In this document: positions 12,012 through 24,190 of the stretch, one piece after another
Numbering within the stretch: the stretch's first letter is position 1
Layout: each line of letters opens with the position of its first letter
Assembly: GCA_007922225.1 (NCBI GenBank)
Contig: ML679962.1
Span: forward strand, 37,773,863 to 37,837,862
DNA length: 64,000 bases
Direction: 5' to 3'
From: Emydura subglobosa
Lineage: Eukaryota > Chordata > Testudines > Chelidae
Made by a program: the position numbers and the translations under genes
The notes under the pieces: generated by a model
Seen by the model: only the letters and a program-made list of their open reading frames with translations
Databases searched by the model: none
Told to the model about the DNA's origin: nothing

Positions 12012-15000
12012 AGGATTCCCTGCAGAGACATCATGTTCAGAGACCCAGTCCTCTCTGCCTGAAGAGTCAATCCACCCAACAGGGTGGAACAAGAGAGGAA
12101 CCCTCTCCCCCTTATAGGTCTGTTTCTATTTGTTTCATTGCCCTTTTGAGAACTGCAGTATATCCAGATAACCCTAAGGCACACTTACTGCCGTGGCTAG
12201 GAAAGTGAACGGCAGATGGTGAGAGGGAGAATTTGTGCGTGTGCCAAAAGGACAGTAAATGCTAACATAACAAAGGACAGAGGAGAAGCAGCTCAAAGGG
12301 ATGAAAAGGAAGTACCAACAAAGAAGGCTCCAGCAAGCAGCAAACAGAGCTCTTGACCGACGAAGAGCTGCAGCCGTGAAGGTCAAGAAAGATGCACCAG
12401 CTGGCTGAACCGTCTTCAGTGCCTGCTAAGGCTTTATGATATTTTACCCCTCTGTGTTCCTGCTGCAAAAAGTGCCTGACCTCGCCGGTTCAAAGGAATC
12501 CGTACAAGAGGCCACCCACATCGGGACTCCTTCTCAACGTATGCCTGAGGCCATTAAGTATAATTTTGTTCCACCTGTGTTCAACATCCACCTCTGTTGA
12601 GCAACCGACCATAGTTTGTCAGTCCCTTTGGTGTTCACTTAAGACAGATTTCACCAGCTATCCAATCAACCACGAGAATGCGATTTACAGCTAACTCATC
12701 AATTGGCTGTTTTCTCAGAAGCAGAGTCTGTGTGGACACCTCTCAGGCATTACGGGTCACTGAAAGATGCCTGGGTTGATGTGGATGACCCACAGTTTCC
12801 CACAATTCTTCACATCCCTGAGGTTGGGGGATCATAAGCATCAGACTAAGATCGGTGTTTTCATATTGTGCTCTCGTTACTTCATTCCAGACTCCGAACC
12901 AATTTTGTTTTAGTCCTGATGTGCAATAAATGCTTATTGCTTTTCCTCTATCACACCTTCTTAACCCTACAGAGTGCTTTACAATTCCATGCTTAATGAT
13001 TCTGCACCCAGAGGTGTTCAGTGAAGCATAGGGATAGTTTAATTGTTTCAGTTTGGGAGGGTGCGCTTTTGATTCCAGTGGGAAAATTGTTGAGAACATT
13101 CTGGCCTGTTATTCTTTGGACGTCCTAGTGTAATGAATGTCATACACATTCTCCCTGCGGAACGCTAGTGGGGTATGCCAGAGCCTTATCAGAACACTAC
13201 CTGCTGTCTTGCACTGATCACCTCTAAGAATAGAACTCTACCTACCAGTACACTGGGCATTATATAACTTCCCCTATGGAAGTCAGACATGCCTTGTAAT
13301 GAGCAGTAATGTTTCTTCCAGCACCACTGCTGAACTGGCTACAGCAACATACGTTCACACTTGGATTAACTCTTCGTAATTTCACATTTCTTGTAAACAC
13401 TATGAGCAAATTTCTACTTCATCGAAAAGTTATTTTGGGCCCTGTCCTGCAGGCTTTATGCTGGTAAAACTGCCACTGACAATGAGGTGGATTTTTGAGA
13501 TCCCCGTTCTCGAGTCCTCTTGCTCTGTATGGATTTGTTTTGTGTTGGGATCTGTGAATTCACACAGATTTAAGAAAACTTAAATGGAGACAGTTATCAG
13601 TTGTTGCAACACAACACTCAATGGATGTTTTGGCCAAGTAAAAGACTGGATTTGGACTTTCATAGTTGTGGCAAACACAAAAAAGGGAAACTAAACTCAG
13701 AAGTGTGCGACATGCAAAATGATTGGTGTTGTCAGATGCAGCATGAAGAACAGTTCCTAAATTACAACATGCAGAATATTCCTCTGCTTATTTTTTCAAC
13801 CACAGGCATCTTTTAAAAAACAGAACATTATTAATCAAGACCAGCCCCCTGTGCACTGTAGAAGTGTTTCCTCTAGAGAGATACAAAAGTTTGCTTTGTT
13901 GAGTCTATCTCTCCAGCGGCAGCACAAAATTGGCAGATGTATCTTTGCCTTCTTTGCAAAAATGTGACATTTATTTCTGCAGATAGATGAAATCTCTTGT
14001 TAAATTCAAGCAAATTTTTATGGAGTAATAAATAATGAAAGACTCGCAGCTCTTCTGGAATAGAGATGAGCATTACAAGCAGAAGGCCCAGTTCCAAATG
14101 GCAGACCCAGCTGTGAGCTTTAAATGTTTCATTCAAAAGGAACTCAAAGTAAGCAAACGCATTCAGAGAAAGCTGAGTGCTCATTTCTTTTCAAACAATG
14201 CCTCGTTCTTAATGCGGGAAAGTTCAGAGCAAGTTTAAAGATGGTCGGTAGATTCCATTGCCCAGCTTTGTGTCTCTGTTTTCAGGAGTGGGGGGGAAGA
14301 AAACACACACAAAACTTGTTTGCTTGCTTTTAAATGGAGCTTTTGGGAGGCAGCAGACACATTTGGAGGATGAACTTGCAGTTTTCCACTGAGTGACATC
14401 AGAAATCCAATTTCTATGCACACAAGGTGACTTCCAGATGTAATTTTGCTTGTTTTGTGCAGGAGAAATTTTGCCCTGACCTGTAGTGTTATCTTTTCCC
14501 CACGAGTGATACGGCAGATAGCTTCATGGGTGTCACACCCCGTCACCTCATCTGAGGAACCGGCCTACAAATGTAACGTGAAATCCTGGCCCAAATGACG
14601 ACAATGACGACACTCCCATGAGCGTCACTGGAGTTAAACCGTTAAACTCCATTGACAGAGACTAAACATGGATCCTTTGGTCATTGCAAGTTGCTGGCCG
14701 GCCAGACTGTAGGTCCAAGGCTGGCTTCTTTAATCCCTCACAAGAGGCTTTGGGTGGGTTTATTTTTTCTCCTCTCTCTTTTCCGACTTTCTTCTGTGTT
14801 GGAACATATCCCAAGAATGCAACCGCAGGGGTGGAGAAAAGTGACGGGAGTAGAATACACCTGGTATAAAATGGAGTGTCAGCATATACTTCCAGAGAAA
14901 GCCAGTTAGAGAAACAGATAGACATGCAAATCAAATGTAACAAGTCTTCCCAATACCTACGAAGATGTAGGGATCTGATCCAACGCCCACTGAAGTCAAG

Positions 15001-15406
15001 AACAGTCTGATAGTAAGATACACATCCCCTAAGTTTGTAATCTTGTCTTTCAGCTGCTCCCCTAGAAAGCAGATCATAGCTAGATGGCCAACCTCTTTTC
15101 ATTTTGTTTTTACTGGGTCTGTCATAAAAAAATTATTTTTTTGAATGACTGAGCAGTTAAGCATTGAATGGCAGACATAATTTTTGTTACTGTCATCATA
15201 ACATCATTATGTTGTTGCTAGGAATTATCGTTTTTATCTCCCTCAACAAAATATGCATGCAAATAATCTAAGCTTATTTATGGAGCAACATCAAATTAAA
15301 CTGTTTGTATAATGACTTAAAACTGGTTATCACTATCCCGCATAATACCTGTTTAACACCATTACTTGTAGCAAGCTTTCCTCATCAAAGGAGAACTTTC
15401 CCCTCC
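12012..15406. other. no gene seen
   Basis: AT-rich sequence with no recognisable exon. Short copies of the dispersed 'gaagtcaatggg' type motif occur at 13436-13505, 14583-14650 and 14970-15003. Confidence 0.5.
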
Positions 15407-15434
15407 CACACACACACACACACGCACATACACA
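15407..15434. repeat. CA microsatellite
   Basis: Seven uninterrupted CA units followed by cgcacatacaca. Confidence 0.85.
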
Positions 15435-15904
15435 TGACATAATGCTCTCTTCTGCTCACAACATTATGGCCATGCACAGTGCAGCACAAAGGTTTTTTTA
15501 TCAGTAGATGTTTGTGAAGTTTCTCTTCCATTTCCACACAGCTATTTTGTGTGTTCTACTGCCCAACTCTCAGATCTAAGAGATCAGCTGGTTTCTTTTG
15601 TTTTGGTTTTCAGAGCAACAGAGGGGGCGGGGGGAAAGCAGTGATACAAATGTCTTTTTGTACTTAATTGGCTGATGTTTTATGTACAGATGGGCCTGGA
15701 TCCCAGCTGTCACCATCATTTTCAGGGTGCTTGGATTTTGTACTCAGTTTTGCTCGTAGCTTCTCCAGGAGCCTGATCTCATTGCCGTCAGTGGGAGTTT
15801 TGCCTTAAATAGCAGCGGAGGAGGATTTAAGTGTCTTTGTATCATGTCTGCATAGTCAGAGGCCTTTATTTGTAGAGAAGACCCAAGAGACAGTATTTTC
15901 GTGT

Positions 15905-15985
15905 ATTATCTGTATTACTGTAGCACGGAGGAGCCCAAGCTGTGCCAGGCGCTAGGAGCTGTACAAACACAGACAGAGCGCCAGC
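15905..15985 (-). repeat. CORE-SINE tail fragment
   Basis: The plus strand reads tattactgtagcacggagga, gcccaagctgtgccaggcgct, aggagctgtacaaacac. This is the reverse of the element seen at 45800-45960 (tttgtacagcaccgagcac...gctcctagatgctacagtg). Confidence 0.65.
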
Positions 15986-16429
15986 TCCGATCACTCCCAG
16001 GTTTCTGGTGGTGGGCTTCCAGTTGCAGCCTGTAGAGGGGTGCTAGTCACTCCTCCCCCTCTGAATTGGAGGGAGGCCACACCGCCTCACTACACGGCCC
16101 GTCTCTAGCTTCAGGACTTTGCACCAAGGCGTGTGCTATAGCTATTTGTATGGAGGTGCAGGAAACAGAGATCTGAGGTCAGGAGAGGGGCTAACGTTGT
16201 AAGTGTCTGACACAGGATACTCTCCAGATCAAGTCCAAGTAACACTTTATTTCCAAACACCAACAGCCCTGATAACTAGCCACCTCACCTGCTCCCCAAA
16301 GCGCAGTTTGAACGAATAAGGACAAGAGCAAACGCACCCTCATCCCCGCAAGTTAAATAAACGTCCTGTCACCATTCTCCAGTCACCTCTCTCCCCTTTC
16401 TCTTTCCCTGGCCAGATTTGGAAGAAGGC

Positions 16430-18340
16430 TACGTTTAGCCGAGTGAAACAGCCCCGTTGCAGTTCATGATGGTCTCAGTAACCCCCCTGAAACAACAGCG
16501 GCGTCACATGAACGTCTCTCTGAGAAAAGCTCCGGGAGCCGGGCTGCACCCCAGAATGCCTGAAGGGGTCGGCGCTTTCTCCAGGAGCTCTCTTTGCCAG
16601 CAGGCTTTGGAGGAGTGCCCGGGCAGCGCTCGGGAATTGGTGATGCGTTAAACGAACACTGCGACAGGGGCAAACGTGCCCAGCACTTCTGGGTGAACGC
16701 TGGTCATTCCGGCTCGCTCGCTGACCTCTCCTCCTCTCTGACGCATGGCGCACAGGCAGCTACCAGATTGCCAAGGAGCTACTGTTGACATTGATCCCTC
16801 AGGCTGCTAGCTAGGCAGCGTTCAAAGGCTTGCGTTCGCCTAGATATCGGATCCAGCACGGCGTTTCTCACACCCGCACTGGGAGCCGTCTGCAAGCACA
16901 AGCCCTGCCGACACACACGTGGTATCGGTGCACACCCCTACCCCGCCCAGGGAACCCGCATCCACCCCCCTCGTGGCTGACTGGCTCTGCTAACAAAGCG
17001 CAGGGCCAGGAGTGCAACGTTAGCCAGCCCCGGTGTCGGGGAGGACGGGGAGTGGAACGCCCTTGCACCCTCCCCTGCTCACGGCCCCAGGCAGGGGACA
17101 GCCGCAGTCATGCCTGAGTCCGATCGGTGCGTTAGCTGCCTGCGAGCCAGTGATGCGCTGTCGATACAGTAAAAAGTGCCCCCTGAGCCTAGGGGAGACA
17201 CAGTCCCAGGGGTGCATATGCCGCAGAGAGGAGGGACGAGAGACGTCGGCGTTCCCCATAACGTCTCAGACAAGCCGTCCTGCTGCACTCACTAGCCCCA
17301 GGGACACTACTTTCCTGACGAAGATGCTGAATGTGCCGAGCGCTGCGTACCTAGCCCGTGACGAGGGGCTGGGCAGAGACCTACCTGGGGCTGCCAGGGC
17401 TCCAGAACAGCGTCATAACACACCTGCTGCAGCCTGGGGCCGGGCAGTACGCAGGCAGGCATGGGCTCGGAGGATCCCTGGGCCATGGCGACCGTTGGTT
17501 ACCTTGTTTGTGGCGTGAAGGAGCCCGAGTCCGTTCCCTTCCCATCACTTGCGAGAATCGCTCAGACGTACGATCCGCTCCCCCCGTCTCCCCCTCCCCT
17601 GGCTTATCGAAAAGCCTGTTTTGGGGTAACACAGCACCACGCACATCCCCGTGTCCCAGCACCCCGGTGCCCAGCCCTGAGAACGCGCCGGCGGCAGCAG
17701 CGGGAGAGGCGAGGGGACGGCTGCTACCGTACGGGTTGGTGGTGAGGCGCTCTCTCCACAACACCTTTGATTTGTCCCTTGTTCTTTTCTGCGTGTCTGG
17801 GTTTAGTCCGTCCTGCCGGGCGCGAGCACCTTCCCGTCCCATTCCAGACAACGGGAACTCGAGTCATTTTGCCAGTCGGCCTGCAGGCAATAGAAAGAGT
17901 TGGTGGTGGAGGGGCCCTGGGAACGCCAGCACCTCAGGATCCCGGGCCCTCCTGATTTTGCCATTGGGCTGACGTGTCTGTGACGCACAGGAAACAGCAG
18001 TGAGACCGCTCTAGCGGAGGGACCCCGTAACGCGGTCCCCACATGCACAGAGCCCCCCGTGCACTTCTTTGCTGGAGCTCACTAGCGCTGCGGCCCTGCG
18101 TGGAGGGCCGGTGGATTCCAGCCAGCGTCTGTGCGAGCCTGCAGCGTGGCCGCAGGGCCCAGAGCCCTCGGAGCAGGACTCGAGGCTCTCGGAGCGGGCA
18201 AAGTCCCAGTTCTTCGCTGCACTTCTCAGGCCGTGCGGCACAGGAGATGGCATCTGGGGGGCGGACAGGGAGAAACGCAGATTCACCCTGAAATTTGGGA
18301 TTGACAGGCCTCCTACGGGGCGCTCTGCCAGGACAAGCCT
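16430..18340. promoter_or_regulatory. CpG island without a recognisable gene
   Basis: Roughly 30 CpG dinucleotides were counted by hand across 16501-16980, about the number expected from base composition and far above the surrounding DNA, and the density continues to about 18.3 kb. Such islands normally mark promoters. A long pyrimidine tract ending in ctctttccctggccag (16396-16416) could be a splice acceptor. Frames of up to 204 codons occur on both strands but none resembles a known protein, so the transcript, if any, may be noncoding or its coding exons may lie elsewhere. Confidence 0.6.
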
Positions 18341-19229
18341 ACTGCTGACCCTCTAGCCTAGCAGCACCCCCCCAGCTAAATCAACACTCTCTTGTTACTG
18401 AGGTTCAGAATGCTCCTTTTCCAGGGGTCCTCACCTTCCTGTCCATCTGCCTTGGAGGATGCCTTCTAGCTCCTCTCACCGCCACAAAGGGCAGTCACAA
18501 CAGACTCCACCTCTGCCTTGTTTGCTCTTGCACTAGGAAAAAGGGAGCACTTTATATTGGTTCCCCTTTTCCCTGCATGCATTACTGCCAACCCTACAAC
18601 TCCCATCAGTCTGAGGAACTACCACTCCCAGAATCCCTCTGTTCTGGGTGGAAACCAGCCAGGAACACAGCAAAAATGGACGGGGAGAATGTTTCAGAAA
18701 GCCAGCCCTGCCTGTGCCAAGAGGTAGTAACAATCTCTAATAACGGACCGGAAACCGTTACAAGCGGCTTTCGCCAGCTCTGAAGGGGATGGCTCCATCT
18801 CCCAGGTCATAGCCACGGAGTGACACACCGCCAGAATGGATGATGCATTTATCGCAGCCTGCTCCACGCCGTGGGTCGGACTGTGGTCCAGCAGGCTACC
18901 AACGTCAGCATTCAGAGCACGGGAAGGGGAGCTGCCTTCACAAAGCCCTACGTCACCGTCCGTGCCGGCAGGGCTCAGGGAGCAGGGAACGGGCAGAGGT
19001 ACCTCAGTACAGCATAAACTGCACCCACACCAGTGCAGGGCTTAGGGTCAGTGCAGCTCGCGGCCTCTCCGAAGCCACAGGCAGACTGAGGGAAAGAATT
19101 AGGGATTCCCTGATTTGCAGTCTCCTTCCCAGGCTCTTCCCAGGGGAGCACAACCAGATGCTCCCTCCCCCCCGGTGCTTAATTTGTATGAAAAGAGGTG
19201 TCAGGGCTCCAGCAGTGTTTTACATTCAT
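18341..19229. other. no gene seen
   Basis: No exon recognised. A frame running from 18840 into the assembly gap is an artefact of the tandem repeat there. Confidence 0.45.
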
Positions 19230-19241
19230 AGCGGGTGCAGC

Positions 19242-19348
19242 GAGCCTGGAGGTGCCGGGGCGATGAGCCGCCCAGCCTGGAGGTGCCGGNNNNNNNNNNC
19301 TGGAGGTGCCGGGGCGATGAGCCGCCCAGCCTGGAGGTGCCGGGGCAA
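19242..19348. repeat. 31-bp minisatellite interrupted by an assembly gap
   Basis: A unit beginning cctggaggtgccggggcgat and ending gagccgcccag recurs on both sides of a 10-N gap. The copies are identical as far as visible, so true copy number is unknown. Confidence 0.85.
19290..19299. other. assembly gap (10 N)
   Basis: Ten N characters, flanked on each side by the same repeat unit. Confidence 1.
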
Positions 19349-19450
19349 GTTACTTCCCCTCTCTGCACCTTGGTTCCTTCTTCTGTGAATTGGGGATGAT
19401 GATATTGACCTCCCTGGGAAAGGGCTTTGCAATCTACTGATGAAAAGTGC
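19345..19450 (+). repeat. MIR-type SINE fragment
   Basis: Reads ggcaagttacttcccctctc, tgcaccttggttccttcttc, tgtgaattggggatgatgat: the MIR core order (caagttactt.acctctctgtgcctcagtttcc..gtaaaatggggataa) in direct orientation. Confidence 0.8.
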
Positions 19451-19774
19451 GACGCCAGGGCTAGATACTGCATTATTTGTACTGCGTTACTGTCGTAACT
19501 CGTGATCTGGCCCACCGCTAGAACATGCTGCCCTGCCGCGAGTGCGTATCCCAATCCCCAGATTTACATTAAGAAAGCATAGGCCCAGGCCATGTCTTCC
19601 CCGTGCAAACCTTTCAGCCTCTTTTCACGGGGCTGACAGCAAGGTTCTCAGCATCCATATTTCATCAGAGGAAGCGGCAGTATTCCGCACTGCATCTCAG
19701 GACGACTCTGCCTTTGAGAGTCAGTGGGGCTGAGATTTTCGTTTTCTTCGGTACATACTGATGTCTACGTGCAG

Positions 19775-19790
19775 ATATATATATATATAT
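19775..19790. repeat. AT microsatellite
   Basis: Eight AT dinucleotide units. Confidence 0.85.
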
Positions 19791-19897
19791 GAGTGATGCT
19801 GCAGATTGCCCTCCAGGCTCGTATGTTTGCTCTGTGCCTGGAATGGGACTGGGGACTGGTGAATCAAGTTTCTGGACACAGTCATTTCTGCAATTCC

Positions 19898-19913
19898 TTT
19901 TTTTTTTTTTTTT
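19898..19913. repeat. poly(T) run
   Basis: Sixteen consecutive T. Confidence 0.9.
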
Positions 19914-21593
19914 CATTCTGTTTCTGTCCAGATAGCCAGAGTGAAATGTCAGGAGGAGACCTGCCGTGCTGAGTGTGAGCAGCTTGGTTCTGTTATCTGC
20001 AATGTAAGGCTTGCGAAGCCTTTTTGTAGCCGATATGCATTAAGAAGCTAATAAAGAGAACACAACATCCCACGCAGCTGTGGATTGCAGGGATTAATCC
20101 CACGCCACCCCCACGCCGCAGTCCCAGGACGCCTGAAAGACATAAAACCTTGGCAGTTTCCCTGTGCAGGGTGGCAAGCTGCAGAGAGAACCCCAGGGAG
20201 CAGATGGGGAACTCTCCACGCTGCCTACCCCAGAGCTGCACTCCACTCACAGGCGGATGATCCAGTAACGTGGGGTGGGCGAATGGCCTGTGGAGCCATG
20301 ATTGAGGCCCTGGGGTGAGTGAGGCCCAGCTATTACTGCAGCCCTGCTGCCGCTGTGATGGCCCACAAAGCAGCGTGGCTGCCACTTTGGGGTGGGGGAT
20401 GATTCTGTTTGCACCCCTTTGCCAAGCCTGTTTACTCAGGGCTGAGGCTTTGGCCGTGACTAAGATGAGTAGAGGGTGTATCTCTTTGGAACCGGCGGGC
20501 CAAGCCCATTTGTCCCTAGGCATTCTCTCCATTTGTCAGCTGCTTTCTTTTCTCCCCCTTAGCTGATTGCAAAGTCCTGCCGACTATGCTACCTGTGTTC
20601 CCCGCCCACCTTGGTTCACAGTTCGAGGGTTGCAGCACTCGGACACAACTTTCCCTGGTGTAAAGCCAGAGTCACTCCACTGACGGCACTTTCAGTAAGA
20701 TCGGAATTCCTCTGGGAGAACCAGAAAAAGGCAATAAGAAGTAAGTAAAAGTCTGGGTTTTAGTAGAGGGCCCATTACTAAATTCTAACGGCTGGACAGG
20801 AGCTGTCAGGGGCAGGACTGACACTGACTTCCAGCTTCTGCTCAAGATACACTGTAGCAGTTTCACTGGGCAACTCTTAAACTTCTAAGCGGGTCCTGAT
20901 TTCAGGTTAGCAGCCAGTCCACAACCGTCAGAAATAAAATGGCTAAGCAGTCACTTCAGAGGACATTTAGGAATCTAACATAAGCCGTCCTTAACTCAGC
21001 CTGTTTTGCTTTGTTATTAAATTCATTTGACATAAAATTGCCTACAGACTGGAGCCTCTTGCATACACAGTGTGGCCTGCAGTACTATACAGAGACCTTG
21101 GATTTCCTTGCTTTGAACGTTTGTACTAGTCCAGTAATGTAATTTTAAATAGTATTCTGTGGTTTCATTTCCTTTGGAACAGCACTGAGTTAATGACAGC
21201 TTGAGAGCCCTCATGGAGTGTCCTCAGAATCACTGTTATAATATTTGTTGCAGGACAAATTTTAGACGACGATAAAATAGCTGGTAGAGAATTCTGAGTC
21301 ATGGATAATGTTGAGTGCAAATCACAGTACACCAGGTGAGTTATGGTTGTGTAACATGTATTGTGGAACCAGAAATATGAACCACTGCGAATGACTGTAT
21401 TTATTACATGACTAATTCATGGGGCCATTTCTGCCTTCATCTGGTTATATAGAAAGTCTCAGAATTACTCCCAATCTATATGAGTGAGACACATATCACA
21501 GCTGTGGTTTATAAATCCTGTTCTTCTTTACTTATCATTCTGGGCCAGTGTCTCATACCCTTACTCACACTGAATAGTACTTCGGTCCATGCA

Positions 21594-21690
21594 TGAGCCC
21601 ATTTATTATTGCCCTGAAGACCCAGACTTTGTCCAGGATCCCATTGTGCAAGGCGCTGTACAATGAACAGAGAGATGAAATCAGTGGGAG
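21594..21690 (-). repeat. CORE-SINE tail fragment
   Basis: The plus strand reads tttattattgccctgaagac and ggatcccattgtgcaaggcg, ctgtacaatgaacagagag, the reverse of the same SINE tail as at 15905 and 45770. Confidence 0.6.
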
Positions 21691-23137
21691 TTAATCACCT
21701 AAAAATCTATGCAGATCTGGCCCTTAGAATGCAAGTCAAAGTGATCGTTCATCCCTTACCTTGATTCTGTAGCAAAGGGATTTAGGCACCTAAAGAGGTA
21801 AATAGCTGCCTAACACACCCAAGCAGGTTAGGTGTCTAACACCCATTGAAAGCAATTATACATTTTGTATTCTGTGCAAAGGTATAATTCTACCATTGTC
21901 TCAATGTGTATGACAGGAGGGAGGGATGCTTCATGTCACGTGAAATCAACAAAAAAGCAGCTCAGGGAAACTTCCAGATTATGCCCTTTGTATAGCAGGA
22001 GCCCTCAAAGAAAGCAGCATGTTGTGCTAAGCCATAGTCAGCCTACGTCAGCATTTCCCGCTGGATCTGTAGATATTTGCTGGCTGTCCCCTCTGTTGCT
22101 GGTTACAAGACCTTAAGGACGGATATTTGTGAATGTCCCATACATGCTAAAGTTTGTTTTAATGACTGGAGCCTGGTACTGCAGATGGTTGAAGCTAGGA
22201 CAAGCTGTGATCTCAAAGCTTCATGAGGACGTGACACCTGCCGGTACAGAGGTCAGACTCTTCCCTGCGAACAGCGTAGAGACGGATTTCCCAAGCTTCC
22301 CTCTCTCATAACCCCCCTGCTCAAATGTCCTCATACTCAACCCCTTTCTGGGCTCTCACATTTCATTGTAATAATAACCTCCAAAATACGGGGGCTAATC
22401 CAGCGACGCTGGCGGAGGAAAGCATGCAGCAGGCTCCAGCGAGCCAGCGGCCGTGTGAACCCTGCGTGGCACATAAACCGCCAGCAGCAGAAGGCTGCAA
22501 AGTGTTGTAATAACTAACCGCTGGCACCCCCTCTTCTTCCACCCCCAACTGCCCCCGCGCAGCTGTGAGCTCAATTGATGGAAATTGTGGGAAGGTTCAT
22601 AAAACGTCAACCCCCTCGAATGCTGAATGTTGATAGGAAAAGGTACCAAGGGCAGCCAGGAACACTGCATTAAGCCAAACCAAACGCTCTGCTATTGACA
22701 CCCAGGGATTGTGTTAAGGTCGTGACTAGCAAACAACAGAAGAATGGAATCGGAAATTAATGGACCCAAATTGCCGTGTCAGAAATTAGGCCTAACTGGT
22801 GGACAACACAGGCAGGGGACAGGACATCCTACCCACCTCCCCCTTGTAGGGTCCAGAGCAAGAGACGTGTGGGGAAGGAGTGGATTTATAGGAGCGAGTT
22901 TCACTATCGTGACAGTCACTCAGGGACTCCGTGGCTGTCTCCTTGGCCACCTGGCTCCACCATAACACTGCTGGGCTTCACGGCCCCGATCCGGAAGGGT
23001 GTCCTGAGCAAACTGGGCTAAAGAGAGAGAGCAAGATGCCATCACCACCTCCACTGGCGTAAACCCTGAACACTTCCTGGAGTGTGAAACGGGGGTTCCT
23101 GGCTGCTGCCACCCACTTCCCCCTCTCATTTTCCTTT

Positions 23138-23152
23138 CCCCCCCCCCCCCCC
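23138..23152. repeat. poly(C) run
   Basis: Fifteen consecutive C; a likely sequencing-length uncertainty. Confidence 0.9.
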
Positions 23153-23989
23153 ACGTCTTCTCTGCCCTCTTGCTTTTTGCTGCTGTTTAATACGAGTCTA
23201 GCTTAGCTGCGAAAAGCGGCATCTTTTGCAGGAGTGCTGTGACATCGTGACCAGAGAGGCAGCTGAAAGCAACGTCCTACGCAGCCCGAGGCTGGCACGA
23301 ATTTGCCAGGACTCAGAGTGGCTGATGCCACCTTGCACTGGGCAATGAGGTTGAAAGAGAGTCGCCACCAGACAGAAGTTGCATTTTCTGTCTCTGCTGT
23401 TCTTTCCTCTGAGGTGTGCATTTGTTTTAAAGGAAGCAGGGTCGGACTTCAACAGCAGCAGCCCTTCACAGCTTCCTTTTTCTCCCCCTCCCTCCCCCCC
23501 AGGACAGTTATCACCATCTTTAATACCAGCTAAAAATTCTCCAAAGGGGAGGGGAGGAAGGATTGCTTACAAAAGTCTCTTTAGAGCCAAAGGGGGAAGG
23601 AAAAAGGGACGCTGTTAATATGAACACCCGAATTAACGCTTTACTTTGTAAAAGCTTTAATTTTCCCTTCTTTTCCTTTATAAAGACTTTTAGTGATGGT
23701 TGTTGCCATGGAACTAAGCAAACGGATATGTTTGTGCTCAGAACCCTTACCCACGCTTAAAGGATTAGCATTGTACAGACAGCACCGTGTTAAGATCTTT
23801 GGCTCTAAGGGCCTACTTATTCCATTAAAATTAACCCAGCGATAGGGTTTTCAAACATGCTTCTTGTTAGCCTAAATCTGCTCACCCTGAAGTCAATGTT
23901 GACTTCCATGGGAGCAGAATTAGCCCAACACCGAGAGCTTTTGAAAATCCTCCTCAATATTTATTGTTACATTTTGCATAGCCACTGTA

Positions 23990-24190
23990 CTTTCCATTCC
24001 AGGATCTCCAAACATTTATAAACAGGAATGTATTAAGCCTCAAGAACCCTACAGAGTAGGAAGTATTCTTAGCCCTACTGCATAAAGCGGTAAACAAACG
24101 TACAGAGAAGAGACTTGCCGACAGAATCCTGCAACAAAACCAAAATCTTTATAGTCCTCTGCTTTAGCTACAAGACCAGCCTACCCCTCC
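23990..24190 (-). repeat. MIR-type SINE fragment
   Basis: The plus strand reads ggatctccaaacatttataa, taagcctcaagaaccctaca, gagtaggaagtattcttag and a degraded 'cattttacagatggggaa' zone, matching the order of the clearer copy at 26645. Confidence 0.65.

Larger units (their letters stand above)
19914..23989. other. no gene seen; scattered old repeats
   Basis: No exon recognised. The stretch holds a SINE tail at 21594-21690, a C run at 23138-23152 and motif copies at 21678-21725 and 23870-23932. Frames near 22325-22670 and 23198-23533 overlap on both strands and look fortuitous. Confidence 0.45.

Noticed and set aside
17358..17972. 204-codon frame in the CpG island
   Set aside because: Stop codons are rare in CpG-rich DNA; several overlapping frames exist and none resembles a protein family.
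18840..19388. 182-codon frame crossing an assembly gap
   Set aside because: It reads through ten N inside a minisatellite; the frame across the gap is meaningless.
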